From positions 1-64,000 of the forward strand of contig CAJSYI010000009.1 of the NCBI GenBank assembly GCA_910573745.1: DNA of 64,000 nucleotides, written 5' to 3'. Position 1 is the stretch's first letter; each line of letters opens with the position of its first letter. Shown here in pieces: positions 17,310 through 26,009 of this stretch. Below the pieces are notes generated by a model, which was given only the letters and a program-made list of their open reading frames with translations, had not been told where the DNA came from and did not search any database. The translations under genes were made by a program, and so were the position numbers. This stretch comes from Muribaculaceae bacterium. GTDB lineage: Bacteria; Bacteroidota; Bacteroidia; Bacteroidales; Muribaculaceae.

Positions 17310-19592
17310 ATGGAAATACTGTTTCTTTACGTAGTAATTTTTCTTTTCCTGCTGGCTGTGTTTGACCTGTCAGTAGGTGTGAGTAACGATGCTGTCAACT
17401 TCCTGAACTCGGCTATCGGGTCTAAGGCGGCATCATTCAAAAGAGTCCTGATTGTCGCTTCCATCGGTGTTTTCATCGGTGCGGCGATGAGCAACGGTAT
17501 GATGGAGATTGCCCGGCACGGAATTTTCCGTCCCGAGCATTTTTCATTTTATGACCTTATCTGCATCTTCATGGCGGTAATGGTCACGGACATCATCCTT
17601 CTCGACGTGTTCAACTCGCTGGGTATGCCGACATCGACAACCGTGTCAATGGTTTTCGAGCTGCTGGGTGCCACCTTTGTCGTTGCATTGATTAAAATGG
17701 CAGGAGGCATCGGTCTCGGTTTCGATGACTTGCTTAACACGGAGAAAGCCCTGTCGGTGATTCTCGGAATATTCCTGTCGGTGGCGATAGCCTTTTTCTT
17801 CGGAACGGTGGTGCAGTTCATATCCCGTATGGTGTTCTCGTTCAATTACCGGAGCAACCTGAAATGGAAGATAGGAATATTCGGAGGTATATGTGCAACT
17901 GCGATTGTTTACTTTCTTCTGATTAAAGGGGCTAAAGATCTTTCTTTCATGACCCCTGAACTGAAAGCGTGGATAAAAAACAATACTGCGCTGATCATAC
18001 TGTCCTGTTTCGCAGTTTTTACAGTGCTGATGCAACTGCTCCATGTCTGCAAGGTTAATGTGCTGAAAGTAATTGTGCTGATGGGTACATTCTCGCTTGC
18101 CGTGGCATTTGCAGGTAATGACCTTGTGAACTTCATAGGTGTTCCCTTGAGCGGTCTGGCTTCATATCAGGATTTTATGGCTAACGGCGGAGGGGACTCC
18201 AAAGGTTTCCTTATGGATTCACTTAACGGCCCGGCAAATACACCGATATATTTCCTCATCGGTGCCGGAGTCATAATGGTGGTGTCACTTGCAACGTCAA
18301 AAAAAGCCCGGAATGTGACCAAGACTGAAATCGGTCTCGGAAGCCAGCAGGGTGGCGATGAGATGTTTGGTTCTTCCCGCATTGCCCGGCGGCTGGTAAG
18401 ATGGACCTTATCATTCCTTTCTTGGTTAAGGCGTGTCACACCCGCGAAAGTACGCCGTTGGTTCAACCGTCGTTTTAATGTGGATGAGACCATTATGGAT
18501 CAAGGTGCGGCTTTCGACCTCATACGCGGCTCTGTCAATCTGGTGCTTGCCGGAGCGCTCATTGCCCTCGGCACCTCGCTGAAACTGCCCCTGTCAACCA
18601 CTTTCGTAACATTTATGGTCGCTATGGGTACTTCTCTTGCCGACAGGGCATGGGGGCGTGAAAGTGCTGTGTTCCGCATCACCGGCGTGATTTCCGTAAT
18701 CGGCGGTTGGTTTCTTACTGCGGGTGCGGCGTTTATCGGCGCAGGACTGATTGTTGCAGCAATGCACTATGGTGGTCTGTGGGTGATGCTTCTGTTGGCG
18801 GCTTTGACGATATTCATAATCATCAACAGCAACCGGAGGTTCAGAAAGAAGACAGAAGAAGATAACGGTGATGCACTGTTCCAGACTATAATATCCACTC
18901 AGGATCGGGAGCAGACATGGCCGTTGCTTATGATGTATATCACCGAGCAACAAGAGAAGTTCATGACCTATGCCGAGGAAAAATACCGGGATATAACATC
19001 GGCTTTCATAACTGAGAGCGCCGGGATTCTCGGCAAGACGGAATCGAGTCTCGCCCGCCAGAAGACCATACTTAAAAACGCCCGCCGTAAGGAAACTCTA
19101 TGTCTGCGTCATTTGACACGCGAGATGGCGATAGAAAAAAGCACTTGGTTCTATCTCAGCAACAACTGCTGTATGGGCATACTTTACAACCTGCGCCGCA
19201 TCAACGAGGTCTGCAAAGAGCATGTCGACAACAATTTCCTTCCTCTGCCTCCCAAATATACTACTGAATACGAGATGATACGGACACAAATAAGTACACT
19301 GTTCAATGATACCGTCAAACTTATGGGGAGCGGGGATACAGATACGATAAGCACTCTTCGCCGACACTGTGACGAGATAAAGGATACTGTTTCCGACACA
19401 TATCATCGTGTGCATGACCAGCTCCGCGACGGAGACACATCGGCAATGGCTGTTCTGTATGTCTATGTCAATATGCTTCAGGAAACGCAGGAAATGGTAT
19501 CGTCAATAAGGAAATATCTGCGGGCGTTTGCCAAGCTGCGCGACTCAGATTTCCGCACACGCCCTGCCAAAATTATGGTACCAACAACATAA
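17310..19592 (+). CDS. PiT-family inorganic phosphate transporter with PhoU-like tail
   Basis: A 760-residue protein. The N-terminal 500 residues hold about ten membrane segments and the duplicated PiT signature, first copy FDLSVGVSNDAVNFLNSAIGSK (split across residues 19-40) and second copy in RGSVNLVLAGALIALGTSLKLPLSTT near 405. PiT carriers import phosphate with H+ or Na+. The last 230 residues are helical and soluble and resemble PhoU, a layout seen in Bacteroidota PiT proteins. Its promoter carries a Pho-box-like array. A terminator hairpin follows. Confidence 0.85.
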   Translation: MEILFLYVVIFLFLLAVFDLSVGVSNDAVNFLNSAIGSKAASFKRVLIVASIGVFIGAAMSNGMMEIARHGIFRPEHFSFYDLICIFMAVMVTDIILLDVFNSLGMPTSTTVSMVFELLGATFVVALIKMAGGIGLGFDDLLNTEKALSVILGIFLSVAIAFFFGTVVQFISRMVFSFNYRSNLKWKIGIFGGICATAIVYFLLIKGAKDLSFMTPELKAWIKNNTALIILSCFAVFTVLMQLLHVCKVNVLKVIVLMGTFSLAVAFAGNDLVNFIGVPLSGLASYQDFMANGGGDSKGFLMDSLNGPANTPIYFLIGAGVIMVVSLATSKKARNVTKTEIGLGSQQGGDEMFGSSRIARRLVRWTLSFLSWLRRVTPAKVRRWFNRRFNVDETIMDQGAAFDLIRGSVNLVLAGALIALGTSLKLPLSTTFVTFMVAMGTSLADRAWGRESAVFRITGVISVIGGWFLTAGAAFIGAGLIVAAMHYGGLWVMLLLAALTIFIIINSNRRFRKKTEEDNGDALFQTIISTQDREQTWPLLMMYITEQQEKFMTYAEEKYRDITSAFITESAGILGKTESSLARQKTILKNARRKETLCLRHLTREMAIEKSTWFYLSNNCCMGILYNLRRINEVCKEHVDNNFLPLPPKYTTEYEMIRTQISTLFNDTVKLMGSGDTDTISTLRRHCDEIKDTVSDTYHRVHDQLRDGDTSAMAVLYVYVNMLQETQEMVSSIRKYLRAFAKLRDSDFRTRPAKIMVPTT

Positions 19593-19625
19593 AGTCTAAG
19601 GTAAAAAAGATTGTTCCTAAGGTTG

Positions 19626-19655
19626 AGATGGGAGTGCATATCTCCCATCTTTTTG
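19626..19655 (+). terminator. Intrinsic terminator after the PiT gene
   Basis: Arms AGATGGGAG and CTCCCATCT (9 bp) with a 7-base loop, followed by TTTTTG. Confidence 0.75.
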
Positions 19656-19675
19656 TATTATAACTGATTGATAAA

Positions 19676-19732
19676 TTTAATATTTATCTAATATCTCAGA
19701 CATAAACGTGAAATATAAATATGGTTACTTTG
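19676..19732 (+). promoter_or_regulatory. Candidate Pho box and promoter of the PhoU-like gene
   Basis: Hexamers TTTAAT, TCTAAT, AGACAT and TGAAAT at 19676, 19687, 19698 and 19709, then 10 bases to TTACTTTG (19725-19732). The first and last hexamers and the spacing are identical to the array before the PiT gene. Confidence 0.6.
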
Positions 19733-19754
19733 CATCAAAGAAATTCTATAAATC

Positions 19755-20453
19755 ATGTACGTTACAGTTCTCTCGATAATGGCTCTGGCCGGAATCATCG
19801 TTATGTTGCGACGGCATATCCGCAGACGTAAGGTCAAGGAAATGTATTGTATTATTCCCAATAGTCCTGTCGGAAAGTCTTGTTTGACCGTGACGATGCA
19901 GTTATGCGGTCCGATTATCGACAAAGCGTTGAAATGTCTTTCAAACAATGACAGTATAGCCGTTTGCAAGAATCATCGAATCGGGTCAGAAACCATTGAC
20001 ATAATCAGTGAGAAAGTCCGGAATTGTTCGGCGGACTCTGATGATACTATCGGCAAGACTGCGCTATATTGTGAATATATGCTTGAGGCTACGGACAAGA
20101 TTGCCGAAACCACACGTCATCTTGTCACTTCCCCGGATGGCTATATACCTATCTCTTACAAATGTGAGATCGAAACAATTCGTGGAGGGATTGTCCGACT
20201 GTCTCAATTAGCTGACAGCATACTCAGTTCAGATGTTGATACAGTGAAGATTAATGGAGATGCGGGCTTGGAGAAAGATTTTATCGAACACAGCATCGCC
20301 ATACATTCCAAAGGGATGACCCATGAAGATTTTGATGAAGGAGCCCCCTCATATTCCTATCTGATGCTCTTGTATTATCTACATTCCTTTATCAGTTCCT
20401 TTCTACAGGCAATCAAAAACATTAAAACAAGCAATAAACCAATGACAGCATGA
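19755..20453 (+). CDS. Small PhoU-like helical protein with N-terminal membrane anchor
   Basis: A 232-residue protein with one hydrophobic segment at residues 3-18 followed by a basic stretch (RRHIRRRKVK), then a mostly helical soluble region. The helical part resembles the PhoU-like tail of the upstream PiT protein in spacing and in blocks such as ALYCEYMLEATDKIAETTRHL. I do not recognise a named family, so PhoU-like is tentative. Its own promoter carries the same Pho-box-like array as the transporter. The stop overlaps the start of the next, truncated gene. Confidence 0.5.
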   Translation: MYVTVLSIMALAGIIVMLRRHIRRRKVKEMYCIIPNSPVGKSCLTVTMQLCGPIIDKALKCLSNNDSIAVCKNHRIGSETIDIISEKVRNCSADSDDTIGKTALYCEYMLEATDKIAETTRHLVTSPDGYIPISYKCEIETIRGGIVRLSQLADSILSSDVDTVKINGDAGLEKDFIEHSIAIHSKGMTHEDFDEGAPSYSYLMLLYYLHSFISSFLQAIKNIKTSNKPMTA

Positions 20454-20650
20454 AACGGATTTTAATTATGACGGCATTGTCAGTATTTGCATTGTCTGCC
20501 GTGGCTCAGGATAAAAATCCATTTATCCCGGAGCATCCGCTCAAGGGATTGAATTTTCCTGAGTTGAGCCTGTCCGTTCCGGTTAATCTGACATATTGTC
20601 GCATGCTGAGAGTCGATGGTTTTCTGCATCGACTCAATCTGGGCGGATAA
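20450..20650 (+). pseudogene. Truncated secreted-protein gene, 5' part only
   Basis: The first 20 residues form a signal peptide (MKRILIMTALSVFALSAVAQ), followed by DKNPFIPEHPLKGLNFPELSLSVPVNLTY. From about 20595 the sequence instead belongs, on the other strand, to an IS66-type transposase remnant. The gene therefore kept its start and lost everything downstream. Position after the PhoU-like gene (ATGA overlap) suggests the lost product belonged to the phosphate block, perhaps an outer-membrane protein. Confidence 0.55.
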
Positions 20651-20760
20651 TCCGCGCAGCACTTCTGTTATGTCATTAACCGGCTGTTTCACAGATACAA
20701 AGATAGCGGTTTTATCTGACAAAAGCAAATAAAACCGCATCTAATTTCTTTAAAAGAAAC
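20595..20760 (-). mobile_element. IS66-type transposase remnant
   Basis: On the minus strand a GTG start near 20688 gives VKQPVNDITEVLRGLSAQ, then IESMQKTIDSQHATICQI, the coiled-coil N-terminus style of IS66 TnpC. It is cut off near 20595. Upstream are a -7-like TATCTTTG and an imperfect hairpin (AGATGCGGTTTTAT paired with ATAAAACCGCTATCT, about 20698-20740). Confidence 0.45.
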
Positions 20761-21040
20761 AAATTAAACGCCCTTATAGGTGTGACGTCAATTCAACATT
20801 ATTGCCGTAGTGTGTCCGCTGAATAGTTACCATTGAATATCGTAGATTTATAGCCAACTTTGCACTGAATCGGTTGACAAATCGAAGCAGAACATTGATT
20901 TGGCGGAGTGAATGATTGGTGAATGACACTTGTATCTCCAACCATAGTCCTTTGACCATCAGTGTTGTTAAATGATATAGCCCCGACTTCTACATGGGCA
21001 CCAAGCAAAATGCGGGATATTCCCCGGACAGGACACCTTT
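20761..21040. other. Gene-free remnant region
   Basis: Short open frames exist on the minus strand but none resembles a known family or has a convincing start. It is probably debris next to the IS66 remnant. Confidence 0.4.
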
Positions 21041-21955
21041 TCAGTTGTCTGGACAGAATTCATTCCTGAACACTTTGGGGCTTTTGCCGGAAACTCGCTT
21101 GAACAAGCGCGTGAAATGCTGCGGATACTGGAATCCGAGATCGTATGCGATGGAGCTTATGTCGGCATCGGTGGAAGCCAACCGGCGTTTGGCTTCTGCA
21201 ATGATACGGAGTGTGATTATTTCCTGCGCCGTATTTCCCGTTTCCCGTTTTATCAGGTCTCCGAAATACCCGGGCGTGAGGTGGGCTTTTTCGGCAAAAT
21301 AAGAGACACGGGGAACCTCAGCCACGGTCGCTCCGGCGGCATAGATCTCCGACAGCTCCTTCTCGAACGCCGCCACAACGGATGAATTCACTTTGTGGCG
21401 CGTTATGAACTGGCGGTCATAGAACCGGCTCAGGTATTCAAGAAGAAGCTGTATGTTTGCTGAAATCAGCTCTGCGGAATGGCTGTCAACAGGATGCGCC
21501 AACTCCACGCTTATTCTCCCCAGACATTCCAGAAACATCTTCTTTTCGGCATCAGAAAGATGCACGGCCTCACGCTGGGAATAATTGAAGAACCCGTAAC
21601 TGCCTATCCTCGAGGCAAGAGGAGTCCCGCATATAAGGTCGGGATGGAACATCAGGCCTACCACGTCTGGAGCCATCGGCTTGCCGACGGTGTCAACATC
21701 GATTATCTGTCCGGGCGAGAAGGTTACGATTGACCCTTCCTGGTAATCATAGTATTCCCGTCCATACTTCAACGAGCAGTCAACGCCGTTCTTGAGATAT
21801 ATGGCATAGACGCCGTAGTTCATCCTGAGACGTCCGATCTGACGGGTGGCTTTCTTAAGGTCAATGACCGAGACGAGCGGATGAAGCGTAGTCAGGCCGA
21901 ACAGTCTGTTATATGCATCGATCGAATCGAGTTTTACTGTATAATCCTTTTCCAT
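21041..21955 (-). CDS. AraC-family transcriptional regulator
   Basis: A 304-residue regulator with an N-terminal cupin-like sensing half (residues about 20-190, including VDCSLKYGREYYDYQEGSIVTFSPGQ broken by no stops) and a C-terminal AraC helix-turn-helix pair (about 205-300; HLTPGYFGDLIKRETGNTAQ, ISSIAYDLGFQYPQHFTRLFKR, GKSPKVFR). The ligand is unknown. It is transcribed away from the DUF6377 gene. A -7 box TAACTTTG lies only four bases before its ATG, so its message may be nearly leaderless. Confidence 0.85.
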   Translation of the reverse strand: MEKDYTVKLDSIDAYNRLFGLTTLHPLVSVIDLKKATRQIGRLRMNYGVYAIYLKNGVDCSLKYGREYYDYQEGSIVTFSPGQIIDVDTVGKPMAPDVVGLMFHPDLICGTPLASRIGSYGFFNYSQREAVHLSDAEKKMFLECLGRISVELAHPVDSHSAELISANIQLLLEYLSRFYDRQFITRHKVNSSVVAAFEKELSEIYAAGATVAEVPRVSYFAEKAHLTPGYFGDLIKRETGNTAQEIITLRIIAEAKRRLASTDADISSIAYDLGFQYPQHFTRLFKRVSGKSPKVFRNEFCPDN

Positions 21956-21958
21956 ATG

Positions 21959-21966
21959 GCAAAGTT
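21959..21966 (-). promoter_or_regulatory. -7 box immediately before the AraC gene
   Basis: TAACTTTG on the minus strand ends four bases before ATG 21955, which would place transcription start at or beside the start codon. Confidence 0.45.
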
Positions 21967-22092
21967 AGGAATTAAATTCCAGGTTTCCGCGTCTGCCCGC
22001 AAATATGGTAAGACTTCCTTTCATCAGGGTAAACTCAGTTTTTTTGACTGCAAAACCAAGTTAGAGTGGTTTCATTGTTCGGAAAATTTTCG

Positions 22093-22100
22093 TACTTTTG
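22093..22100 (+). promoter_or_regulatory. -7 box of the DUF6377 regulator gene
   Basis: TACTTTTG matches TAnnTTTG and lies about 80 bases upstream of the ATG at 22181. Confidence 0.5.
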
Positions 22101-22180
22101 TCCCTTACAATGCGAATGACCTGACATGACGCAATCAATGCCGGCATGTCCTGACTGTGATTCAACTTATTGCTTTGAAT

Positions 22181-23782
22181 ATGAAACATAGCTTAAACTT
22201 CGGACGTGTATTGCCGGCAATATGCGCCATAATCATAACCTGCCTGCCCTGCAGAGGGGACGGGTCGGCATCGCGCAGACCTGAAATACCCAAGCAAGAG
22301 CTGAAAATGCTTAACAGCGCAATCAACAAGTCGAAACAATTCGATGCCCTCAAGCTCCAGCAAATAGATTCACTCAAAAAAGCCGCCGAAAACATACCGG
22401 CAGACGATGCGACCCGTCGGCTTGAGGCCGTCCTGACGATTGCCGACCAGTATCTGACCACCAACGCCGATTCTGCATTGGCTTATGCCCGGCGCGGAAT
22501 CGAACTTTCAAACCACACCCCTAACGGGCAGGCAAACGCGAAGATTGCATACATCAATGCCTTGAGCGTTTCGGGAATATTCTCTCCGGCGCTCTCAGAG
22601 CTTGACTCAGTCCAGAGGCTTCCGCTTGACAAGAAACAGAAGATAGAAATGTGGAAGTCGGGCAGACGCCTTTATTCCTATATGATGAGCTATGTCTCCG
22701 AGAAAAGCCCGATATATGCGACATACGGACAAAAATATATCGAGTTTGACGACAGCCTCCTGACAAGCCTTCCAAAAACCGACAATTTCTATTTCTTCCT
22801 GAAATGCGAACGTGCAGTCGCCGACGGTAAATACAAAGAAGCGAAAAAGATGCTTGAAACGCTCCTCGACCGTCTGCCCGTAAAGTCAAACCTCTACGGC
22901 ATAGCTGCATTCCAGATGGCCGAGGTCTACCGGAACCAGGGCGACGAGACAATGTATGCCTCGTTCCTTGCAAAAGCCGCAGTCAGCGACATAGAGGCTG
23001 CCGTGAAGGAGGGGCTGGCACTCCCCACACTCGCAAACTGGCTATACCTGCAAGGGCATCTCAACGAGGCTTTTGAATACATAAACTTTGCCCTCGAAGA
23101 CGCCACAAACAGCAATGCGAGGGTTCGTGCCGTAGCCATCGCGCCGGTCATTCCCTTAATAGACGAAGCCTACAGAAAACAGATAAGCGACACCCACGAC
23201 CGTCTTGTCACATGGGCGTTCCTTGCATCTTTCCTGCTGATATTGACTGCAGTCCTTCTCTTCTATCTCGGCCGGCAGATAAGACGCAGCCGACAGTCGC
23301 AACAGAAACTTGAGTCCGTCTCGCAAATCCAGGAGTCATATATAGGCAATTTCGTGAGCCTTTGTTCCTCCTACGCCGACAGGCTCGACTCTCTGTGCAG
23401 GCTCGTCGCCGTAAAGGTTGCCGCCGGCCAGACCGACGAGCTGCTGAAACTCATCAAATCTGGACGTTTCGGCGAATCCAAGGACGAAGAATTCTTCCGG
23501 AAGTTCGACGAAGCGTTCCTTGACCTATATCCCGACTTCGTGATGAAAGTGAACCAGCTGCTCAGGGAAGAAGAACAGATCATGCTCAAGAAAGACGAAG
23601 GCCTGTCTCCCGAATTGAGGATATACGCCTTCGTCAAGCTCGGGGTAGAGGAAAGCACACGCATAGCCCAGATTCTGCATTATTCGGTCAGCACCATTTA
23701 TGCCTACCGCAACAAGATGCGCAACAAGGCCATAAACCGGGAAACGTTTGAAGCCGACATCGTGGCCATAAAACGCCATTGA
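22181..23782 (+). CDS. DUF6377-type membrane-anchored TPR regulator
   Basis: A 533-residue protein: signal-like N-terminus, helical TPR-like repeats (about 60-320), one transmembrane segment (about 340-360, WAFLASFLLILTAVLLFYLG), a short coiled stretch and a C-terminal cytoplasmic domain. That domain ends in a LuxR-like helix-turn-helix (LSPELRIYAFVKLGVEES and ILHYSVSTIYAYRNKMRNKA). This matches the DUF6377 group common in Bacteroidales, thought to sense periplasmic signals and act as transcription factors; direct evidence is lacking. ATG 22181 was chosen over GTG 22157. Confidence 0.75.
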   Translation: MKHSLNFGRVLPAICAIIITCLPCRGDGSASRRPEIPKQELKMLNSAINKSKQFDALKLQQIDSLKKAAENIPADDATRRLEAVLTIADQYLTTNADSALAYARRGIELSNHTPNGQANAKIAYINALSVSGIFSPALSELDSVQRLPLDKKQKIEMWKSGRRLYSYMMSYVSEKSPIYATYGQKYIEFDDSLLTSLPKTDNFYFFLKCERAVADGKYKEAKKMLETLLDRLPVKSNLYGIAAFQMAEVYRNQGDETMYASFLAKAAVSDIEAAVKEGLALPTLANWLYLQGHLNEAFEYINFALEDATNSNARVRAVAIAPVIPLIDEAYRKQISDTHDRLVTWAFLASFLLILTAVLLFYLGRQIRRSRQSQQKLESVSQIQESYIGNFVSLCSSYADRLDSLCRLVAVKVAAGQTDELLKLIKSGRFGESKDEEFFRKFDEAFLDLYPDFVMKVNQLLREEEQIMLKKDEGLSPELRIYAFVKLGVEESTRIAQILHYSVSTIYAYRNKMRNKAINRETFEADIVAIKRH

Positions 23783-23938
23783 ACAGAAAAATCAAAGAGA
23801 AAAAACATCCAAAAATGCGTTTATACCACCTTTATAAAAGGCATATAAAGGTTTATATTCTTATTTTGTATAAAACTCTATATCAAGGATATATAATTAT
23901 AACCACTTATATTTCCACTTATAAATCCATTATATGGC
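23783..23938. other. AT-rich spacer
   Basis: Very AT-rich, with repeated TTATA/TATAA-like words and no open frame of note. It separates the DUF6377 gene from the promoter at 23939. Confidence 0.4.
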
Positions 23939-23969
23939 TTGCACAAGCCCCGGAGACTTACTAATTTTG
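23939..23969 (+). promoter_or_regulatory. Promoter of a candidate ncRNA
   Basis: TTG at 23939-23941 and TAATTTTG at 23962-23969 are 20 bases apart, a good match to the Bacteroidota promoter. No gene follows on this strand. Confidence 0.6.
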
Positions 23970-23975
23970 CAGCGT

Positions 23976-24201
23976 AAAAACCTGCGGCTTCCGGCAGCGG
24001 CCGGTCGATATGATGAATCGCAGGAACAACAGAATTAGTTTCTCATGATGATTACGAATTACAGGTTAGTGAAAAGATTATAGGTTTATAAAAGGTGTAA
24101 TAAGGATATTAATGACTACTTAAATTCGTTATGTTAGGTTTGTAGTAAAAAATTTTGATTCGCATTACGGCAGGCTTCTTGTGAAAGACGTCTGCCTTTT
24201 T
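23976..24201 (+). ncRNA. Candidate free-standing non-coding RNA
   Basis: A promoter upstream and a strong terminator at 24169-24201 define a transcript of about 225 nt that ends two bases before the stop of the convergent membrane-protein gene. The only open frames are tiny (for example 12 codons at about 24010 and 7 codons at about 24048). I recognise no known RNA family; 6S RNA is one possibility by size only. Confidence 0.45.
24169..24201 (+). terminator. Intrinsic terminator of the candidate ncRNA
   Basis: GGCAGGC pairs with GTCTGCC, then after one mismatch TCTT pairs with AAGA around a GTGA tetraloop; a TTTTT run follows on the plus strand only. Confidence 0.7.
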
Positions 24202-24202
24202 G

Positions 24203-24961
24203 CTATTTCCTCCTTTGATAAATGTAACGAGCAAGGCCAAAAACGTATCTTCGGAAGCCGGGCACATAATGCACCACGGAATCAAACCATTTTGAACGTG
24301 CAACCGTAACCTTTACCACAATGCCTACATATACCATCGCGAACAGAGTGCCAGGGCCGATTATGTTCCACCTCCATTGGCCGAAAAACAGAAAGCTGCC
24401 CGCCACTGCAAGCAATACAAGTGCAGTGTCAACACATATCTTCATTTTAGGGAAAGGAGTGCCGGACACCCTGCTCAGAGCCACTGTAATGCCTTCTCCG
24501 GGCATCGTAACGGAGCCGCACCTGACCTCGAAAGCTATACCGATTCCCATCACCGTGCATCCAGCCAACTGCACCGTGGCCTTAGACCACAGACTTCCAC
24601 ACTCCAGGCCTGCCAGCATACCGGCGTTCAGGTCTATGAGCCATCCGAAGACAAAACCTATGACAAGCTGGAAAAGCTGTACCGGCTCGAACCTGCGCCT
24701 CAGGACGACCACCTGCAAGACGACAAAAACGAAATTCATCAAAACCGTATATCCTCCCACTGTCCACTCTGGCATAACGCCGCCTGAGCCTGCGATGGAA
24801 AAGGCCAGGGGAAGAGATGAGATTACGCTGCTCCCCAGATATGACTTTATACAGAGGACTACCCCTAAAGTCATAAGATACAACGAGATGAAGAGAAGAA
24901 GATGCTGCCATAGAAAAGACGCGATTCTCCCTTTGGAAACAGCTGATGATACATATGCCAT
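24203..24961 (-). CDS. YczE/DUF6198-type integral membrane protein
   Basis: A 252-residue protein with about five to six hydrophobic segments, beginning at residue 18 (LWQHLLLFISLYLMTLGVVL). Blocks such as LGSSVISSLPLAFS, GFVFGWLIDLNAG and CGSVTMPGEGITVALS fit the YczE/YitT-like membrane family of unknown function. A transporter or membrane-regulatory role is only a guess. It stands alone and faces the candidate ncRNA. Confidence 0.7.
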   Translation of the reverse strand: MAYVSSAVSKGRIASFLWQHLLLFISLYLMTLGVVLCIKSYLGSSVISSLPLAFSIAGSGGVMPEWTVGGYTVLMNFVFVVLQVVVLRRRFEPVQLFQLVIGFVFGWLIDLNAGMLAGLECGSLWSKATVQLAGCTVMGIGIAFEVRCGSVTMPGEGITVALSRVSGTPFPKMKICVDTALVLLAVAGSFLFFGQWRWNIIGPGTLFAMVYVGIVVKVTVARSKWFDSVVHYVPGFRRYVFGLARYIYQRRK

Positions 24962-25358
24962 AACAGTTCTTATTTTTCTGCGAAATTAACGATTTTCGCT
25001 CATACCACCGCAATGCTTCCTTTCATGCATTATGACAAACGCATCAAAAAACGGCAGATCCGTCGTCTTAAAAATGCTGTTTTAGACCAAATTAATGTTA
25101 AGCAAATTGCGGCTTTGGCTTCGGAACACATATTTAGGTGTATTTCTTATCCACGTCCTTTTCTCACATAAGGAGATTTAAAGGATTCGGAGATTAAGGA
25201 CAAAACCATATTTTTGTCACGCTCGTTTAAAAATGTGTCTGGATTTTTCAAGATTTCCATAAAGAAGGATTTTGAGACAAATCTGCTTACGCAGTCGAAA
25301 AACAAGAGTATCAAACAAATATACGACACTCTAAAAACACTTATTAAATTTTGTTACT
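24962..25358. other. AT-rich intergenic region
   Basis: About 400 bases between divergent genes. I see no gene. A TAAATTTTG-like word lies directly before the DUF892 start codon, too close to be an ordinary promoter unless the message is leaderless. Confidence 0.4.
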
Positions 25359-26009
25359 ATGAACACTAAAGCAAAAAAGGAAGACACTTCCAAGAAGGAA
25401 GACACAAAAGCGAAAGCTGAAACCAAAGGAAAAGATGCGGCTGAACCGAAATCCGCCTCTAAGGCCACCAAAGAGTCCAAGAAACCGGGAGAGGCCAATA
25501 GCAAAAAAGAGGAACAGGGCGGAGAGTTCCGTGAGTTTTTCATCGACGAACTGAAAGACATCCTCTGGGCCGAGAAAGCCCTGTTGAAAGCATTGCCCAA
25601 GATGAGCAAAGCCGCTACAGGCAAGGAGCTTGCATCGTCATTCGACAATCATCTGACGGAGACCGAGAAACAGATTGCCGTAGTCGAGCAAGTGTTTGAG
25701 CTTATGGGCGAAAAACCGGCTACAAAGAAATGCGACGCAATGGAGGGTCTTGTCAAAGAAACGGAAAGCATAATCTCCGACACTGAAAAGGGGTCTGCCA
25801 TCCGCGATGCCGGGCTTATCCTGGCCGCACAGAAAGTAGAACACTATGAAATAGCCACTTATGGCACTCTTGCGGCTTTCGCCGACGCTATGGAAGAACC
25901 AAAGGTCGCAAAACTGCTGAGGTCTGTCCTGCGAGACGAAAAGGATTCCGACAAGAAGCTCACCGCCCTTGCCCTTGAATCAGTCAACGAAGCCGCTTCG
26001 GAAGAATAG
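25359..26009 (+). CDS. DUF892 (YciE/YciF) ferritin-like protein with lysine-rich tail
   Basis: A 216-residue protein. Residues 1-52 are a low-complexity Lys/Ala/Glu segment (KKEDTSKKEDTKAKAETKG and similar), and residues about 55-210 form the DUF892 ferritin-like four-helix bundle (FREFFIDELKDILWAEKALLKAL broken only by family-typical loops, and EHYEIATYGTLAAFA). DUF892 proteins are stress-induced in several bacteria and bind di-metal sites. The histone-H1-like extension is unusual and could bind nucleic acid; this is inference. Monocistronic. Confidence 0.75.
   Translation: MNTKAKKEDTSKKEDTKAKAETKGKDAAEPKSASKATKESKKPGEANSKKEEQGGEFREFFIDELKDILWAEKALLKALPKMSKAATGKELASSFDNHLTETEKQIAVVEQVFELMGEKPATKKCDAMEGLVKETESIISDTEKGSAIRDAGLILAAQKVEHYEIATYGTLAAFADAMEEPKVAKLLRSVLRDEKDSDKKLTALALESVNEAASEE

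Noticed and set aside
20761-21008. Minus-strand ORFs of about 60-70 codons
   Set aside because: Frames overlap each other, have no recognisable family and lie in IS debris.
23976-24201. 6S RNA
   Set aside because: The size fits, but I could not see the long bulged helix typical of 6S RNA, so no family name was given.
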